NCBI RefSeq assembly: GCF_001665625.1
Contig: NZ_LZSY01000106.1
Location: 17,461-81,460, forward strand
DNA: 64,000 nt
DNA from: Mycolicibacterium peregrinum
GTDB taxonomy: Bacteria; Actinomycetota; Actinomycetes; Mycobacteriales; Mycobacteriaceae
Direction: 5' to 3'
Below the pieces are notes generated by a model. That model was not told the origin of the DNA. It searched no databases and saw nothing but the letters and a program-made list of their open reading frames with translations. Position numbers and translations under genes: made by a program. How positions within the stretch are numbered: the stretch's first letter is position 1; every line of letters begins with the position of its first letter. Below are positions 16,841 to 24,112 of the stretch, piece after piece.

Positions 16841-16911
16841 GGTCCGTTGGTGTAATGGCAGCACACCTGGTTCTCAAGCAGACAGCAGGAGTTCGACTCT
16901 CCTACGGACTA
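16841..16911 (+). tRNA. tRNA-Glu (anticodon CTC), weak anticodon stem
   Basis: The acceptor stem GGTCCGT pairs with ACGGACT, and the D and T arms are intact (T-stem AGGAG/CTCCT). The loop TTCTCAA places CTC at 16873-16875. The anticodon stem CCTGG/GCAGA has mismatches at both ends (G31-G39 and C27-A43), leaving three pairs, so function is less certain than for its neighbours. Confidence 0.8.
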
Positions 16912-16921
16912 CGTTGTGCAG

Positions 16922-16992
16922 GCCCCGTTCGGATATGGGTAGTCTGCTGCCCTTTCACGGCGGCGGAGCGGGTTCGAGTCCCGCGCGGGGCA
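16922..16992 (+). tRNA. tRNA-Glu (anticodon TTC)
   Basis: The acceptor stem GCCCCGT pairs with GCGGGGC. The anticodon stem CTGCC/GGCGG encloses CTTTCAC. The discriminator is A. This second Glu isoacceptor lies ten bases after tRNA-Glu(CTC). Confidence 0.92.
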
Positions 16993-17004
16993 CTGGCAAT
17001 TCCG

Positions 17005-17092
17005 GGAAGTGTGGCAGAACGGTAATGTAGCGGCTTGCTAAGCCGTGGTCGCGGTGACCCCGCGGCTGGGGGTTCGAATCCCTTCACTTCCG
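17005..17092 (+). tRNA. tRNA-Ser (anticodon GCT)
   Basis: The acceptor stem GGAAGTG pairs with CACTTCC, and the discriminator is G as expected for Ser. The anticodon loop is TTGCTAA. A long class II variable arm (GTCGCGGTGACCCCGCGGC region) is present. Confidence 0.95.
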
Positions 17093-17094
17093 CT

Positions 17095-17168
17095 GTGGCG
17101 GTAGCTCAATCCGGTAGAGCTCCAGGTTGTGATCCTGGTCGTTACGGGTTCGAATCCCGTCCGCCACC
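17095..17168 (+). tRNA. tRNA-His (anticodon GTG), no encoded G-1
   Basis: The acceptor stem GTGGCGG pairs with CCGCCAC. The anticodon stem CCAGG/CCTGG encloses TTGTGAT, and the discriminator is C73. The base before the acceptor stem is T, not the usual encoded G(-1) identity element of bacterial tRNA-His. Confidence 0.93.
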
Positions 17169-17182
17169 CCACTCATGCCCAC

Positions 17183-17256
17183 GCCCCTGTAGCTCAATCG
17201 GATAGAGCGTCGTCCTCCGACGGCGAAGGTTGACGGTTCGAGTCCGTCCAGGGGCA
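17183..17256 (+). tRNA. tRNA-Arg (anticodon CCG)
   Basis: The acceptor stem GCCCCTG pairs with CAGGGGC. The anticodon stem TCGTC/GGCGA encloses CTCCGAC. The discriminator is A and the T-arm GACGG/CCGTC is perfect. Confidence 0.94.
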
Positions 17257-17267
17257 CGGCACGGGAT

Positions 17268-17341
17268 GCCCGCGTAGCTCAAATGGAGAGAGCGCCTGTT
17301 TACGAAGCAGGAGGTTGCTGGTTCGAGTCCAGCCGCGGGCG
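17268..17341 (+). tRNA. tRNA-Arg (anticodon ACG)
   Basis: The acceptor stem GCCCGCG pairs with CGCGGGC. The anticodon stem CCTGT/GCAGG encloses TTACGAA; the A34 would be edited to inosine by TadA. It is the last of the 12 tRNAs in the array. Confidence 0.94.
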
Positions 17342-17400
17342 CGCACGACGCTGCTCCAGTGTGGCCTGGGCTGGGCAAGCAGACCCCGCATCGATCGCGG

Positions 17401-17428
17401 TGAACCTTCGGTGCCGGTCCGGCGTATA
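17401..17428 (+). promoter_or_regulatory. SigL-like ECF promoter of the peroxidase/sigma operon
   Basis: TGAACC at 17401-17406 and CGTATA at 17423-17428 are separated by 16 bases. This matches the mycobacterial SigL pattern as I recall it (TGAACC at -35, CGT-starting -10). It lies 40 bases before the first gene of an operon that itself encodes an ECF sigma factor, which suggests autoregulation. Confidence 0.6.
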
Positions 17429-17467
17429 CCCCCGGGTACTGGCCCAACAGGTATAGGTAGGTCGTTC

Positions 17468-18568
17468 ATGGTTCGCAGATCGGTCGTGCACTCATCACGG
17501 CGTAGCGGTGTGGTCACTCGACGAAGCGTGGTCCTCGGTATCGCGGCGGTCGGCGGGTTCCTTGCCACCGACCTGGGTGCGGTGCTCTACGCCCGCGGTC
17601 CGCTTGGATCGCGGAGCAGGTTGACCCCTCAGGCGTTCGTCGACGCGTTTTACAAAGTTGCCGGGGTCCATCGCGGCTATCGGCTGAATCATGCGAAAGG
17701 CGTTGCGGTAAGCGGGTTTTTCGAGAGCAACGGTGCCGGGTCGGAGATCACCAAGGCTGCGGTTTTCCAGGTCGGCCGCACCCCGTTGGTAGGACGGTTC
17801 TCGGTGCCGGGAGGAAATCCCATGGTGGCCGACACCGTCGATGCTCCGCGGGGACTGGGCCTGGCCATGGGGTATCCGGGTGGTGGGCAGTGGCGAACCG
17901 CGATGCTGAATATTCCGGTATTCCAGGATAATTCCGTACAGGGATTCTACGACCGATTGCTCGCCTCCAAACCCGTGCCCGGGACCGGCAAGCCTGATCC
18001 CAACGTCATGGCACGTTTCCTGGCCGACCATCCTGAAACCGCGAGCGCCATGTCGGTGATCAAGCAGCAACCGCTCACCTCGGACTTTGCCGACAGCACC
18101 TTCCGAGGGCTCAACGCCTTCTACTTTGTGAACGCGAACGGTGACCGCACACCCGTGCGATGGTCACTGAGCCCGCTGCGGGAGGTAAGGCCACCCGACG
18201 AAACTTCGAGCAATCCGAACCGGCTGTTCGACAGCGTCATTCGCGATATCCGCACCGAGCCGTTGCGGTGGCGCCTATTGGTGACGATCGGTGAGCCGGA
18301 GGACGATGTGCGCGACGCCACCGTCGCGTGGCCGGCTGATCGGCGCACGATCGACACGGGGACCGTGGTGCTCGACTCCATCGCGACGGAGTCGGCGGGC
18401 AACGCCCGCGATGTCAACTTCGATCCCATGGTGCTGCCGGACGGCATCGAACCCTCGCAAGACCCGCTACTCCCCGCACGCTCGGCGGTGTACGCGGCAT
18501 CGTTTCGTCGGCGCGCCGGTGTTGCCGGCGAAGCCCCGCAGGTCGAGGCCGGGGAGGTGGCGCAATGA
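17468..18568 (+). CDS. Catalase-related peroxidase (SrpA-like), membrane-anchored or exported
   Basis: A 366-residue heme protein of the small catalase-related family that uses organic reductants rather than dismutating peroxide efficiently. An N-terminal twin-arginine-like segment (TRRSVVLG) plus a hydrophobic stretch at about residues 20-42 indicates export or anchoring outside the membrane. The core keeps the family layout (HAKGVAVSGFFE with the distal histidine region; RGLGLAMGYPGG). It is the first gene of an operon with cytochrome b561, which it overlaps by ATGA, so quinol electrons via b561 are a plausible reductant. It lies behind a SigL-like promoter. Confidence 0.88.
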   Translation: MVRRSVVHSSRRSGVVTRRSVVLGIAAVGGFLATDLGAVLYARGPLGSRSRLTPQAFVDAFYKVAGVHRGYRLNHAKGVAVSGFFESNGAGSEITKAAVFQVGRTPLVGRFSVPGGNPMVADTVDAPRGLGLAMGYPGGGQWRTAMLNIPVFQDNSVQGFYDRLLASKPVPGTGKPDPNVMARFLADHPETASAMSVIKQQPLTSDFADSTFRGLNAFYFVNANGDRTPVRWSLSPLREVRPPDETSSNPNRLFDSVIRDIRTEPLRWRLLVTIGEPEDDVRDATVAWPADRRTIDTGTVVLDSIATESAGNARDVNFDPMVLPDGIEPSQDPLLPARSAVYAASFRRRAGVAGEAPQVEAGEVAQ

Positions 18569-19140
18569 TCGCGTCGGCCATCCGATCCGGCTCCCGCTAC
18601 GCGCTGGGCACCCGCGTTCTGCATTGGTTGGCCGCAGTGCTCGTGTTCGGCGCACTGGTGGTCGGGTTTGTCCTGGCCAACTCCCTCGCGGACTACGCAG
18701 TGCTCCTCAGCGTGCACAAGGTTCTGGGCGCACTCGTGTTCGTGGTGTTCGTGATCCGTGTGCTCAACAGGCTCACTGATCGTGGGCCCGCTCTCCCCGC
18801 GACCGTCGGCCGGGTCGAGCGCATCGCGGTTGTCGGCTCCGAACTCGCCATGTACGCGCTGCTGTTGGCGCAGCCGCTGCTCGGATGGGCGATGCTGTCT
18901 GCGAGCGGAGTGCCGGTTGTGTTGGGCGGCGCGCTTCGGCTGCCACCGGTCGTCCCTGTGAATGCTGAGCTGTTCGGTCTGCTTCGGGACGCTCACTCGG
19001 TCGTGGCGTACGCCCTGGTCGCGATGATCGCGGCACACGTGTCGGCGGTGCTCTGGCACACGCTGACACTGCGCGATGGCATGCTGCGCCGAATGACGTT
19101 CGGGGGCGATGAACCTCTTGAGCTCCGTCGGCGTACGTAA
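18565..19140 (+). CDS. Cytochrome b561 family membrane protein
   Basis: A 191-residue four-helix membrane cytochrome. Heme-ligand histidines are expected in VLHWLAAVLVF (TM1), SVHKVLGALVF (TM2), DAHSVVAYALVAMI and AAHVSAVLWHTL (TM4). The family passes electrons from quinol to periplasmic acceptors. The start overlaps the stop of the peroxidase gene (ATGA), which points to translational coupling and a shared periplasmic redox role. Confidence 0.93.
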   Translation: MIASAIRSGSRYALGTRVLHWLAAVLVFGALVVGFVLANSLADYAVLLSVHKVLGALVFVVFVIRVLNRLTDRGPALPATVGRVERIAVVGSELAMYALLLAQPLLGWAMLSASGVPVVLGGALRLPPVVPVNAELFGLLRDAHSVVAYALVAMIAAHVSAVLWHTLTLRDGMLRRMTFGGDEPLELRRRT

Positions 19141-19159
19141 GCCCGTGGATATCACTCGG

Positions 19160-19612
19160 ATGAGAAGAACTGTTGGTGCAACCCTGTTTTCCGCAGGCGT
19201 GGTCGTCGGATTCGCAGCGCCGGTTCACGCGAACGCCGACGAGCCGGCCGGGCCGGAACCGATCCTCGCTAAGCAGGTATCGGACCTGGGTGAGATCGTC
19301 GTCGACGCGCGGGGAATGACGGTGTACGCGTTCCAGGGCGACACTCTCGCGACCAGTGGATGCGGCGAGCGCTGCCTACAGAAGTGGCCTGCCGTCGCCG
19401 CCCCCGATCCGTTGCCTGCGCAGGTGGCAGGTGTTGACGGAGTATTGGGTGTGTACCTACGCCCGGATGGCACCCGCCAGTTGACCTTGAATTCGCGCCC
19501 GCTCTACACCTTCATCCAGGACCAGACGGTCGGGCAACATGAGGGCGTGGGTAAGGAGCTGGCCAATTCCAAGTGGGGGATTGTGCAATCTGACGGGCTA
19601 CCCCGGTACTGA
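19160..19612 (+). CDS. Secreted COG4315-type (Lipoprotein_15 repeat) protein
   Basis: A 150-residue exported protein. A signal peptide (RRTVGATLFSAGVVVGF, cleavage near VHANA) precedes two family repeats, VVDARGMTVYAFQGDT and LRPDGTRQLTLNSRPLYTFI. The repeats include the CGERCLQKWP cysteine pair typical of this secreted family of unknown function. ATG at 19160 fits the signal peptide best; an in-frame ATG at 19109 would overlap the b561 gene. Proteins of this family often sit with ECF sigma/anti-sigma pairs and periplasmic redox genes, as here. Confidence 0.85.
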   Translation: MRRTVGATLFSAGVVVGFAAPVHANADEPAGPEPILAKQVSDLGEIVVDARGMTVYAFQGDTLATSGCGERCLQKWPAVAAPDPLPAQVAGVDGVLGVYLRPDGTRQLTLNSRPLYTFIQDQTVGQHEGVGKELANSKWGIVQSDGLPRY

Positions 19613-19614
19613 AC

Positions 19615-20163
19615 GTGGTGAACCGTCCGCGACGTCGCCGATCGTCGGCCGCACGTTCACGCTGTGCGGCCGACGACCGGCTCTTGACCATGCTGTACAC
19701 CATGCACGGCGAAGCGGTCCGGCGATTCGTCGCCGGACATGTCGTCGATGTACAGCACCGTGAGGACGTCGTGCAGGAGACGTTCGCGCGGGCCTGGAAG
19801 AACATCGACCAGATCGACGCCGACGACGGCAATCCCAGATCATTCCTGTTCACAGTGGCCCGGAACGTCATCGTCGATCAATGGCGGCGACGGTCACGGC
19901 GAGGTGAGGTGCTTGTGGACACCGATATTGGACTGCCCAGTGCCGATGTCGTCAACAAATCCTTGGAGCGGATCGTCATCGGTGAATCGTTGCAACGGTT
20001 GTCCCCCGAACATCGTGAGGTGGTCAAAGCGCTGTACTTCGACGACCTCACTGTTGCTGAAGCAGCGGATAGGCTCAATGTTGCTGTGGGTACCGTGAAG
20101 TCACGCAGTTACTACGCAGTGCGCGCATTGCGAGCGGTGTTCGACGAGATGGGGCTGCTGTGA
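19615..20163 (+). CDS. ECF sigma factor (SigL-like)
   Basis: A 182-residue group IV sigma factor. Region 2 (REDVVQETFARAWKNIDQI, then FLFTVARNVIVDQWRRR) recognises the -10, and region 4 (LSPEHREVVKALYFDDLTVA followed by EAADRLNVAVGTVKSRSYYA) the -35. The start is GTG at 19615 (or 19618), two bases after the upstream stop. The gene overlaps its anti-sigma partner by four bases. It most resembles SigL of M. tuberculosis, and the operon promoter at 17401 has a SigL-type TGAACC box. Orthology is inferred and not tested. Confidence 0.92.
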   Translation: MVNRPRRRRSSAARSRCAADDRLLTMLYTMHGEAVRRFVAGHVVDVQHREDVVQETFARAWKNIDQIDADDGNPRSFLFTVARNVIVDQWRRRSRRGEVLVDTDIGLPSADVVNKSLERIVIGESLQRLSPEHREVVKALYFDDLTVAEAADRLNVAVGTVKSRSYYAVRALRAVFDEMGLL

Positions 20164-20807
20164 TCGACGAACCTCATGTTCTTCTCGGCGCCTATATCCT
20201 CGGGGGTCTCGATGCCGAGGAACGCGGGCGGTTCGAGGTGCACCTCAAAGAATGCGCACAGTGCCGCGCCCAAGCTGCAGATTTCGCACCCCTGCCGGCT
20301 CTCCTGAGCAAGGTCGACCGGGCGGATCTGGATACCCAGCCCACCGACGATGGGGAGTCGGAACTGGCACTGCGCGACATGCTCGCTGCCCGCCGTGCCG
20401 CAGCGACCCGCCGTGTCCGCCACCGGGTGATGCTGGCTGCGTGCGCCGCGGTACTGGCCGCCGTCGCACTGGTGCTGGTCATCCCGCGCGGCGATACGGC
20501 CCCACCGGGTACGGGCACCTTTGCGATGCATTCGGTCGTCGCGGCCGGCGCCTCCGGGTCGGTGACGTTGACGCCGAAGCCGTGGGGGACCGCCATCGTG
20601 CTCGACCTGAAACAGTTGCCGCCCGATGGCGTATTCACACTGCGGACGATGGACGACAGCGGACAGATGCAGCCGGCCGCTACCTGGGCCGCCATGCCTA
20701 CCGGGGCGGGGGTCGTACAAGGGGCGACGTCGATTCCGATGCCGAAGCTGCGAAAGCTGAACATCGTCGATGCCGACAACACTGTGCTGGCCAGCGTGGA
20801 ACGCTGA
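20160..20807 (+). CDS. Zinc-binding anti-sigma factor (RslA/RskA-like), membrane
   Basis: A 215-residue anti-sigma factor. The N-terminal ZAS motif reads H28xxxC32xxC35 (in FEVHLKECAQCR), one TM helix covers about residues 89-109, and an extracytoplasmic RskA-type C-terminal domain (GTFAMHSVVAAGASGSVTLT, then PDGVFTLRTMDDSGQ) follows. It would hold the sigma factor inactive at the membrane and release it on a thiol or redox signal. Overlap with the sigma gene ensures stoichiometric production. Confidence 0.92.
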   Translation: MIDEPHVLLGAYILGGLDAEERGRFEVHLKECAQCRAQAADFAPLPALLSKVDRADLDTQPTDDGESELALRDMLAARRAAATRRVRHRVMLAACAAVLAAVALVLVIPRGDTAPPGTGTFAMHSVVAAGASGSVTLTPKPWGTAIVLDLKQLPPDGVFTLRTMDDSGQMQPAATWAAMPTGAGVVQGATSIPMPKLRKLNIVDADNTVLASVER

Positions 20808-20814
20808 GCAGCCT

Positions 20815-21729
20815 GTGTCGATCCGCGAGCTGATCGTGCTCGGTACCGCCAGCCAGGTGCCGACACGTCACCGCAATCACAACGGATATCTGCTGCGTTG
20901 GGACGGCGAGGGCTTGCTGTTCGACCCAGGAGAGGGATCACAACGCCAGCTGATCCTCGCAGGTGTTTCGGCCAGTGCCGTCACCCGGCTGTGTCTGACC
21001 CACTTTCATGGCGACCACTGCCTCGGGGTTCCGGGAATGCTGCAACGCATGTCGCTGGACGGGGCGTCGCATTCGCTGCACGCCTACTATCCGGCGTCCG
21101 GCCAGGAGTACTTCGCCCGCCTTCGGCACGCGAGCATTTTCCACGACACACTCGACGTGCAGGAGCACCCGATGAGCGCCGACGGCCCGGTCGCCGATGG
21201 TGCATTCGGCCATCTGGAGGTGCGCACGCTCGACCATTCGGTGCCCTCGATCGGCTACCGGCTCGTCGAGCCCGATGGCCGGAGGATGGTGCCTGACTCG
21301 CTGGCACGTTTCGGGGTTGCCGGACCACTCGTCGGCGAACTGCAGAAGACCGGAGAAGTGCGTATCGGTGACCGCCGGGTGCGGCTGTCCGAGGTCAGTG
21401 AGCCTCGGCCGGGCCAGCGTTTCGCCTTCATCATGGACACCCGCCTGTGCGACGCCGTGTACGCCTTGGCAGAGGACGCAGACCTCCTGGTGATCGAAGC
21501 GACGTTCCTCAACGGGGACGCCGAGCTGGCTTCGCGTTACGGCCATCTGACCGCGCGGCAGGCCGGTCAGGTCGCCGCCGCGAGCAACGTGCGGCGGCTG
21601 GTGCTGACCCATTTCTCCCAGCGCTACGACGATGCCCGGCATCATCACGACGAGGCAGCCGAGGTCTTCGGCGGCGAGGTGATCACGGCCGAGGACCTGG
21701 CCAGGATCCGCGTCCCCCGACGGTTGTGA
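20815..21729 (+). CDS. rnz: Ribonuclease Z (tRNase Z), metallo-beta-lactamase fold
   Basis: A 304-residue MBL-fold nuclease. The metal motif THFHGDHCLG is at about residues 60-69, with later ligands in DHSVPSIGYR, MDTRLCDA and LTHFSQRY. It would remove 3' trailers from precursor tRNAs that lack encoded CCA, relevant to several tRNAs in this window. The start is GTG at 20815, eight bases after the anti-sigma stop. The gene may be read with that operon, though this is a housekeeping function. Confidence 0.92.
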   Translation: MSIRELIVLGTASQVPTRHRNHNGYLLRWDGEGLLFDPGEGSQRQLILAGVSASAVTRLCLTHFHGDHCLGVPGMLQRMSLDGASHSLHAYYPASGQEYFARLRHASIFHDTLDVQEHPMSADGPVADGAFGHLEVRTLDHSVPSIGYRLVEPDGRRMVPDSLARFGVAGPLVGELQKTGEVRIGDRRVRLSEVSEPRPGQRFAFIMDTRLCDAVYALAEDADLLVIEATFLNGDAELASRYGHLTARQAGQVAAASNVRRLVLTHFSQRYDDARHHHDEAAEVFGGEVITAEDLARIRVPRRL

Positions 21730-21779
21730 GGGCGCCGATCCCCACGCGTGCATGACATGAAGTTGATATGAAGTCTCCG

Positions 21780-21800
21780 GCGGACACCGTTAGTGTCCGC
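21780..21800. repeat. Inverted repeat between rnz and the coiled-coil gene
   Basis: GCGGACAC and GTGTCCGC, perfectly complementary, are separated by five bases. It may be a terminator for rnz (no T-run) or an operator 12 bases before the next gene. Confidence 0.5.
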
Positions 21801-21811
21801 AGAATGTCAGA

Positions 21812-22375
21812 GTGACGATGTCGGTCCCCTCCTGCGATCAGCAGCGTGCCGGCACATCGATCCGAGCGCTGAGTGTTGCCGATGAGCCCGAGAGGCTCGA
21901 CGCCGCCGCGGAGCGCGACGAGGTCGTCCAGCTGACCCGTCAGCAGGAGCTGCGGCAGGCCCGCTACTACCGGGGACTCCTGGAGTCGCAGCGGGCTGAG
22001 GTCGAAGAAGAGTTGGCCCGTGACTGCGAACTGCTCGTCAGACACGCGGCCGACGATCGCAACCGGCGTCGGACGCCACGCCTTCGTGAAGCCATCAGAC
22101 GCAAGCGCCGGGAGCAGTACCAGATTGACTGTCTGCTGGAATCTCTGAACATGCGGTTCTTTCGGCCGCGGCCGATGCCGTTACCGGACCACCGCTTCAC
22201 CATCGAGGTCGAACCCACGCGGCACGGCTACCGCGTAAGGATCCCCGAACTCGATCAAGTCGTGACCGCCGTCAGCCGCGATGATGCTGCAATGACGGCC
22301 CGCGAGTACATCGCCGTGAGCATCGGCATCGCGATCAGCCGGATCTCCGTCACCCCAGGGCGCTTGGGCACGTAG
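21812..22375 (+). CDS. Hypothetical protein: coiled coil plus HicB-like domain
   Basis: A 187-residue protein that I do not recognise as a named family. Residues 25-110 are strongly charged and helical (long Glu/Arg-rich heptads, e.g. QELRQARYYRGLLESQRAEV), predicting a coiled coil. Residues 125-175 (FTIEVEPTRHGYRVRIPELD, then QVVTAVSRDDAAMTAREYIA) look like the partial RNase H-like fold of HicB antitoxins. No HicA toxin is next to it. The start is GTG 21812 or ATG 21818. Confidence 0.7.
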   Translation: MTMSVPSCDQQRAGTSIRALSVADEPERLDAAAERDEVVQLTRQQELRQARYYRGLLESQRAEVEEELARDCELLVRHAADDRNRRRTPRLREAIRRKRREQYQIDCLLESLNMRFFRPRPMPLPDHRFTIEVEPTRHGYRVRIPELDQVVTAVSRDDAAMTAREYIAVSIGIAISRISVTPGRLGT

Positions 22376-22675
22376 TTCTGATGGGTGCTCCTCTCGAGCC
22401 CCTTATCTCTGCGTCAATGCATGAGTTTCTAAAGTATTTCGCAACTCTCGTGCGGAAAACTCCTGTGGGACAAAGTATTGCATCAGTGTGATGGCTTGCC
22501 ATATGTGGCTATCGGTTAATGTCCAGGCACAGTTTCCCCGTCATTCACCTACGGGAAACGCTGCGTCCCAACTATTTATGTGCAACTGATCGCTGGCTGG
22601 TGACACCGCTTCACGGGCACTGCTACGTTCCCTCGGGAAGAAATCTTCGATTACTGAGAGGCCCGCCGCCGCACC
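22376..22675. other. 300-base porin upstream region
   Basis: No gene is seen. The region is less GC-rich than its flanks. A possible promoter is TTGCCA (22496) and TAATGT (22517) with a 15-base spacer, implying a 5' leader of about 150 bases before the first porin. GAGAGG lies 14 bases before the porin ATG. Confidence 0.45.
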
Positions 22676-23356
22676 ATGCTGAAAACCCTTGCACCACTGG
22701 CTGTCGCCTGTTCGCTCGGCGCTTTTGCTTCTCTTGCCGGCGCCAACCAGGCTGGAGCCCAGCCGATTCCAGCTCCGCCGGCGCCCGATGTTGCACCTGC
22801 GCCCGAAGTCGACAACGGCACCGTCCCGTCGGCGGCGCCGGGGATCTTGCCGACACCCGAGGGCTGGACGCTTTCGGTCAAGGCAGTGGACGAAACGCAG
22901 CTCGACGTGGCTCCGTTGACTACCGCCGTGTCCTCGCGCGAATACCTGGTGGGTGGAACGTTTCTGGGCGAGGTCACCGGCTCTGGCAAGGCCGCGCTGG
23001 CCGGTGGCACGTTGGAGGCCGGCTACCAGATCGGTTGTGGCATCAGTGCCGATGTCGTCGATGCGAGGTTCGGCGGCAATATCACGCCCTCGCTGAGCTC
23101 CGCGGGAGTGCCGAGCGTCGGAGGTGGTCTCTTCGCGCAGATCCGCCCCACTCTCAAGCCGGGCACGGCATCCGTCGTCCCCGTGACGAAGATCGAATAT
23201 GAGGGTGATGCGGCACGTGTGACGATCACCGGCCTGCGGATCAAGATCGACAGCTGCGTCGGCCAGTCCTTCATTCGCTCATACGCGACCTTCACCAGCT
23301 CCACGGCCGACACGCAGGATGTCGTCTCCTACGTGGGCGTGACCAAGGCCGTGTGA
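22676..23356 (+). CDS. MspA-family outer-membrane porin, copy 1
   Basis: A 226-residue secreted porin subunit. It has a signal peptide (about residues 1-28), then a proline/alanine-rich linker (PIPAPPAPDVAPAPEVDNG). The MspA-family beta domain follows, with SSREYLVGGTF, the hallmark GGTLEAGYQIGCG, and a C-terminal DSCVGQSFIRSYATFTSS. MspA proteins form octameric pores in the mycolic acid outer membrane for small hydrophilic solutes. Unlike classical MspA, it has two conserved cysteines (in IGCGI and DSCVG) that may form a disulfide. It is followed 63 bases later by a paralogue. Confidence 0.92.
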   Translation: MLKTLAPLAVACSLGAFASLAGANQAGAQPIPAPPAPDVAPAPEVDNGTVPSAAPGILPTPEGWTLSVKAVDETQLDVAPLTTAVSSREYLVGGTFLGEVTGSGKAALAGGTLEAGYQIGCGISADVVDARFGGNITPSLSSAGVPSVGGGLFAQIRPTLKPGTASVVPVTKIEYEGDAARVTITGLRIKIDSCVGQSFIRSYATFTSSTADTQDVVSYVGVTKAV

Positions 23357-23419
23357 AGTCCCGGCCTCAAACTCACACTCGCTCAATCGTTTACGTTCCG
23401 AGAGGTGTCAACAACTGAC

Positions 23420-24112
23420 ATGACCAAGATTCTTGCTGCATTGTTTGCGGTAGGTGCGCTGGCGGTGCCGGCGCCCCACGCGACCGCCGCTCCCGAACCC
23501 GTCTTGCCGCACGAGCCGAACGCAGATGCTCTGCCGCCCGTCGAAGGCGAACCCGGAGCCCCGCCGGACACCGGGACCGTCGGCTCCGCGGAACAGTCCG
23601 TGGTCACGACGCCGGACGGTTGGGTATTGAAGCTCGCGGCCAGGGATGAGACACAATTGCCGATCCCAGCCCTGACTACCGCGACCTCGTCGCGTGAGTA
23701 CCTGGCTGGTGGGACATTCACCGGCAACATCAGCGGTAGCGGCACCACGTCGTTGCAGGGCGGCACGCTCGAGGCGGGTTACCAGATCGGCTGCGGTATC
23801 GAGTTGGGTTCGGTTCGCCTGACCGGCAGCCTCGGCCTTTCCTCGTCGGTCAGCCGGACTGGCCTCGGCGGAATCAACGCACCGATTCAGGGCAATGTCG
23901 AAGTGCGCCCGAAACCGGGCGAGGTCATCGACGTCTCGGTCACCGAAATGAAGTTCAAAGGCAAGGATTCCCGGGTCACGCTCAAAGACGTGCACATCAA
24001 GATCGATGGGTGCGTTGGCCAGTCTTTTCTGCGGTCATTCGCAAAGCTGACCAGCGCAGCCCCGGGGTCCCAAGACGTCGTCGCGTACTACGGAGTGACC
24101 AAGACCGTCTGA
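23420..24112 (+). CDS. MspA-family outer-membrane porin, copy 2
   Basis: A 230-residue paralogue of the upstream porin with the same layout: a signal peptide ending near HATAAP, an acidic proline-rich linker, then SSREYLAGGTFTGNISGSG, GGTLEAGYQIGCG and DGCVGQSFLRSFAKLTSA. The cysteine pair is conserved between the two. ATG at 23420 is chosen over GTG at 23405 because it starts the signal peptide directly; both porins have GAGAGG 13-15 bases upstream. The last 25 bases overlap the 3' end of the convergent GAPDH gene. Confidence 0.92.
   Translation: MTKILAALFAVGALAVPAPHATAAPEPVLPHEPNADALPPVEGEPGAPPDTGTVGSAEQSVVTTPDGWVLKLAARDETQLPIPALTTATSSREYLAGGTFTGNISGSGTTSLQGGTLEAGYQIGCGIELGSVRLTGSLGLSSSVSRTGLGGINAPIQGNVEVRPKPGEVIDVSVTEMKFKGKDSRVTLKDVHIKIDGCVGQSFLRSFAKLTSAAPGSQDVVAYYGVTKTV

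Noticed and set aside
15694..17341. Prophage remnant around the tRNA array
   Set aside because: Apart from the HNH gene there is no integrase, structural, lysis or replication gene and no visible att duplication, so only a tRNA array unit is claimed.
19619..19648. A second TGAACC with a downstream CGT inside the sigma factor gene as an internal SigL-type promoter
   Set aside because: The spacer is 18, the -10 is poor, and it lies within coding sequence; the site at 17401 is a much better match.
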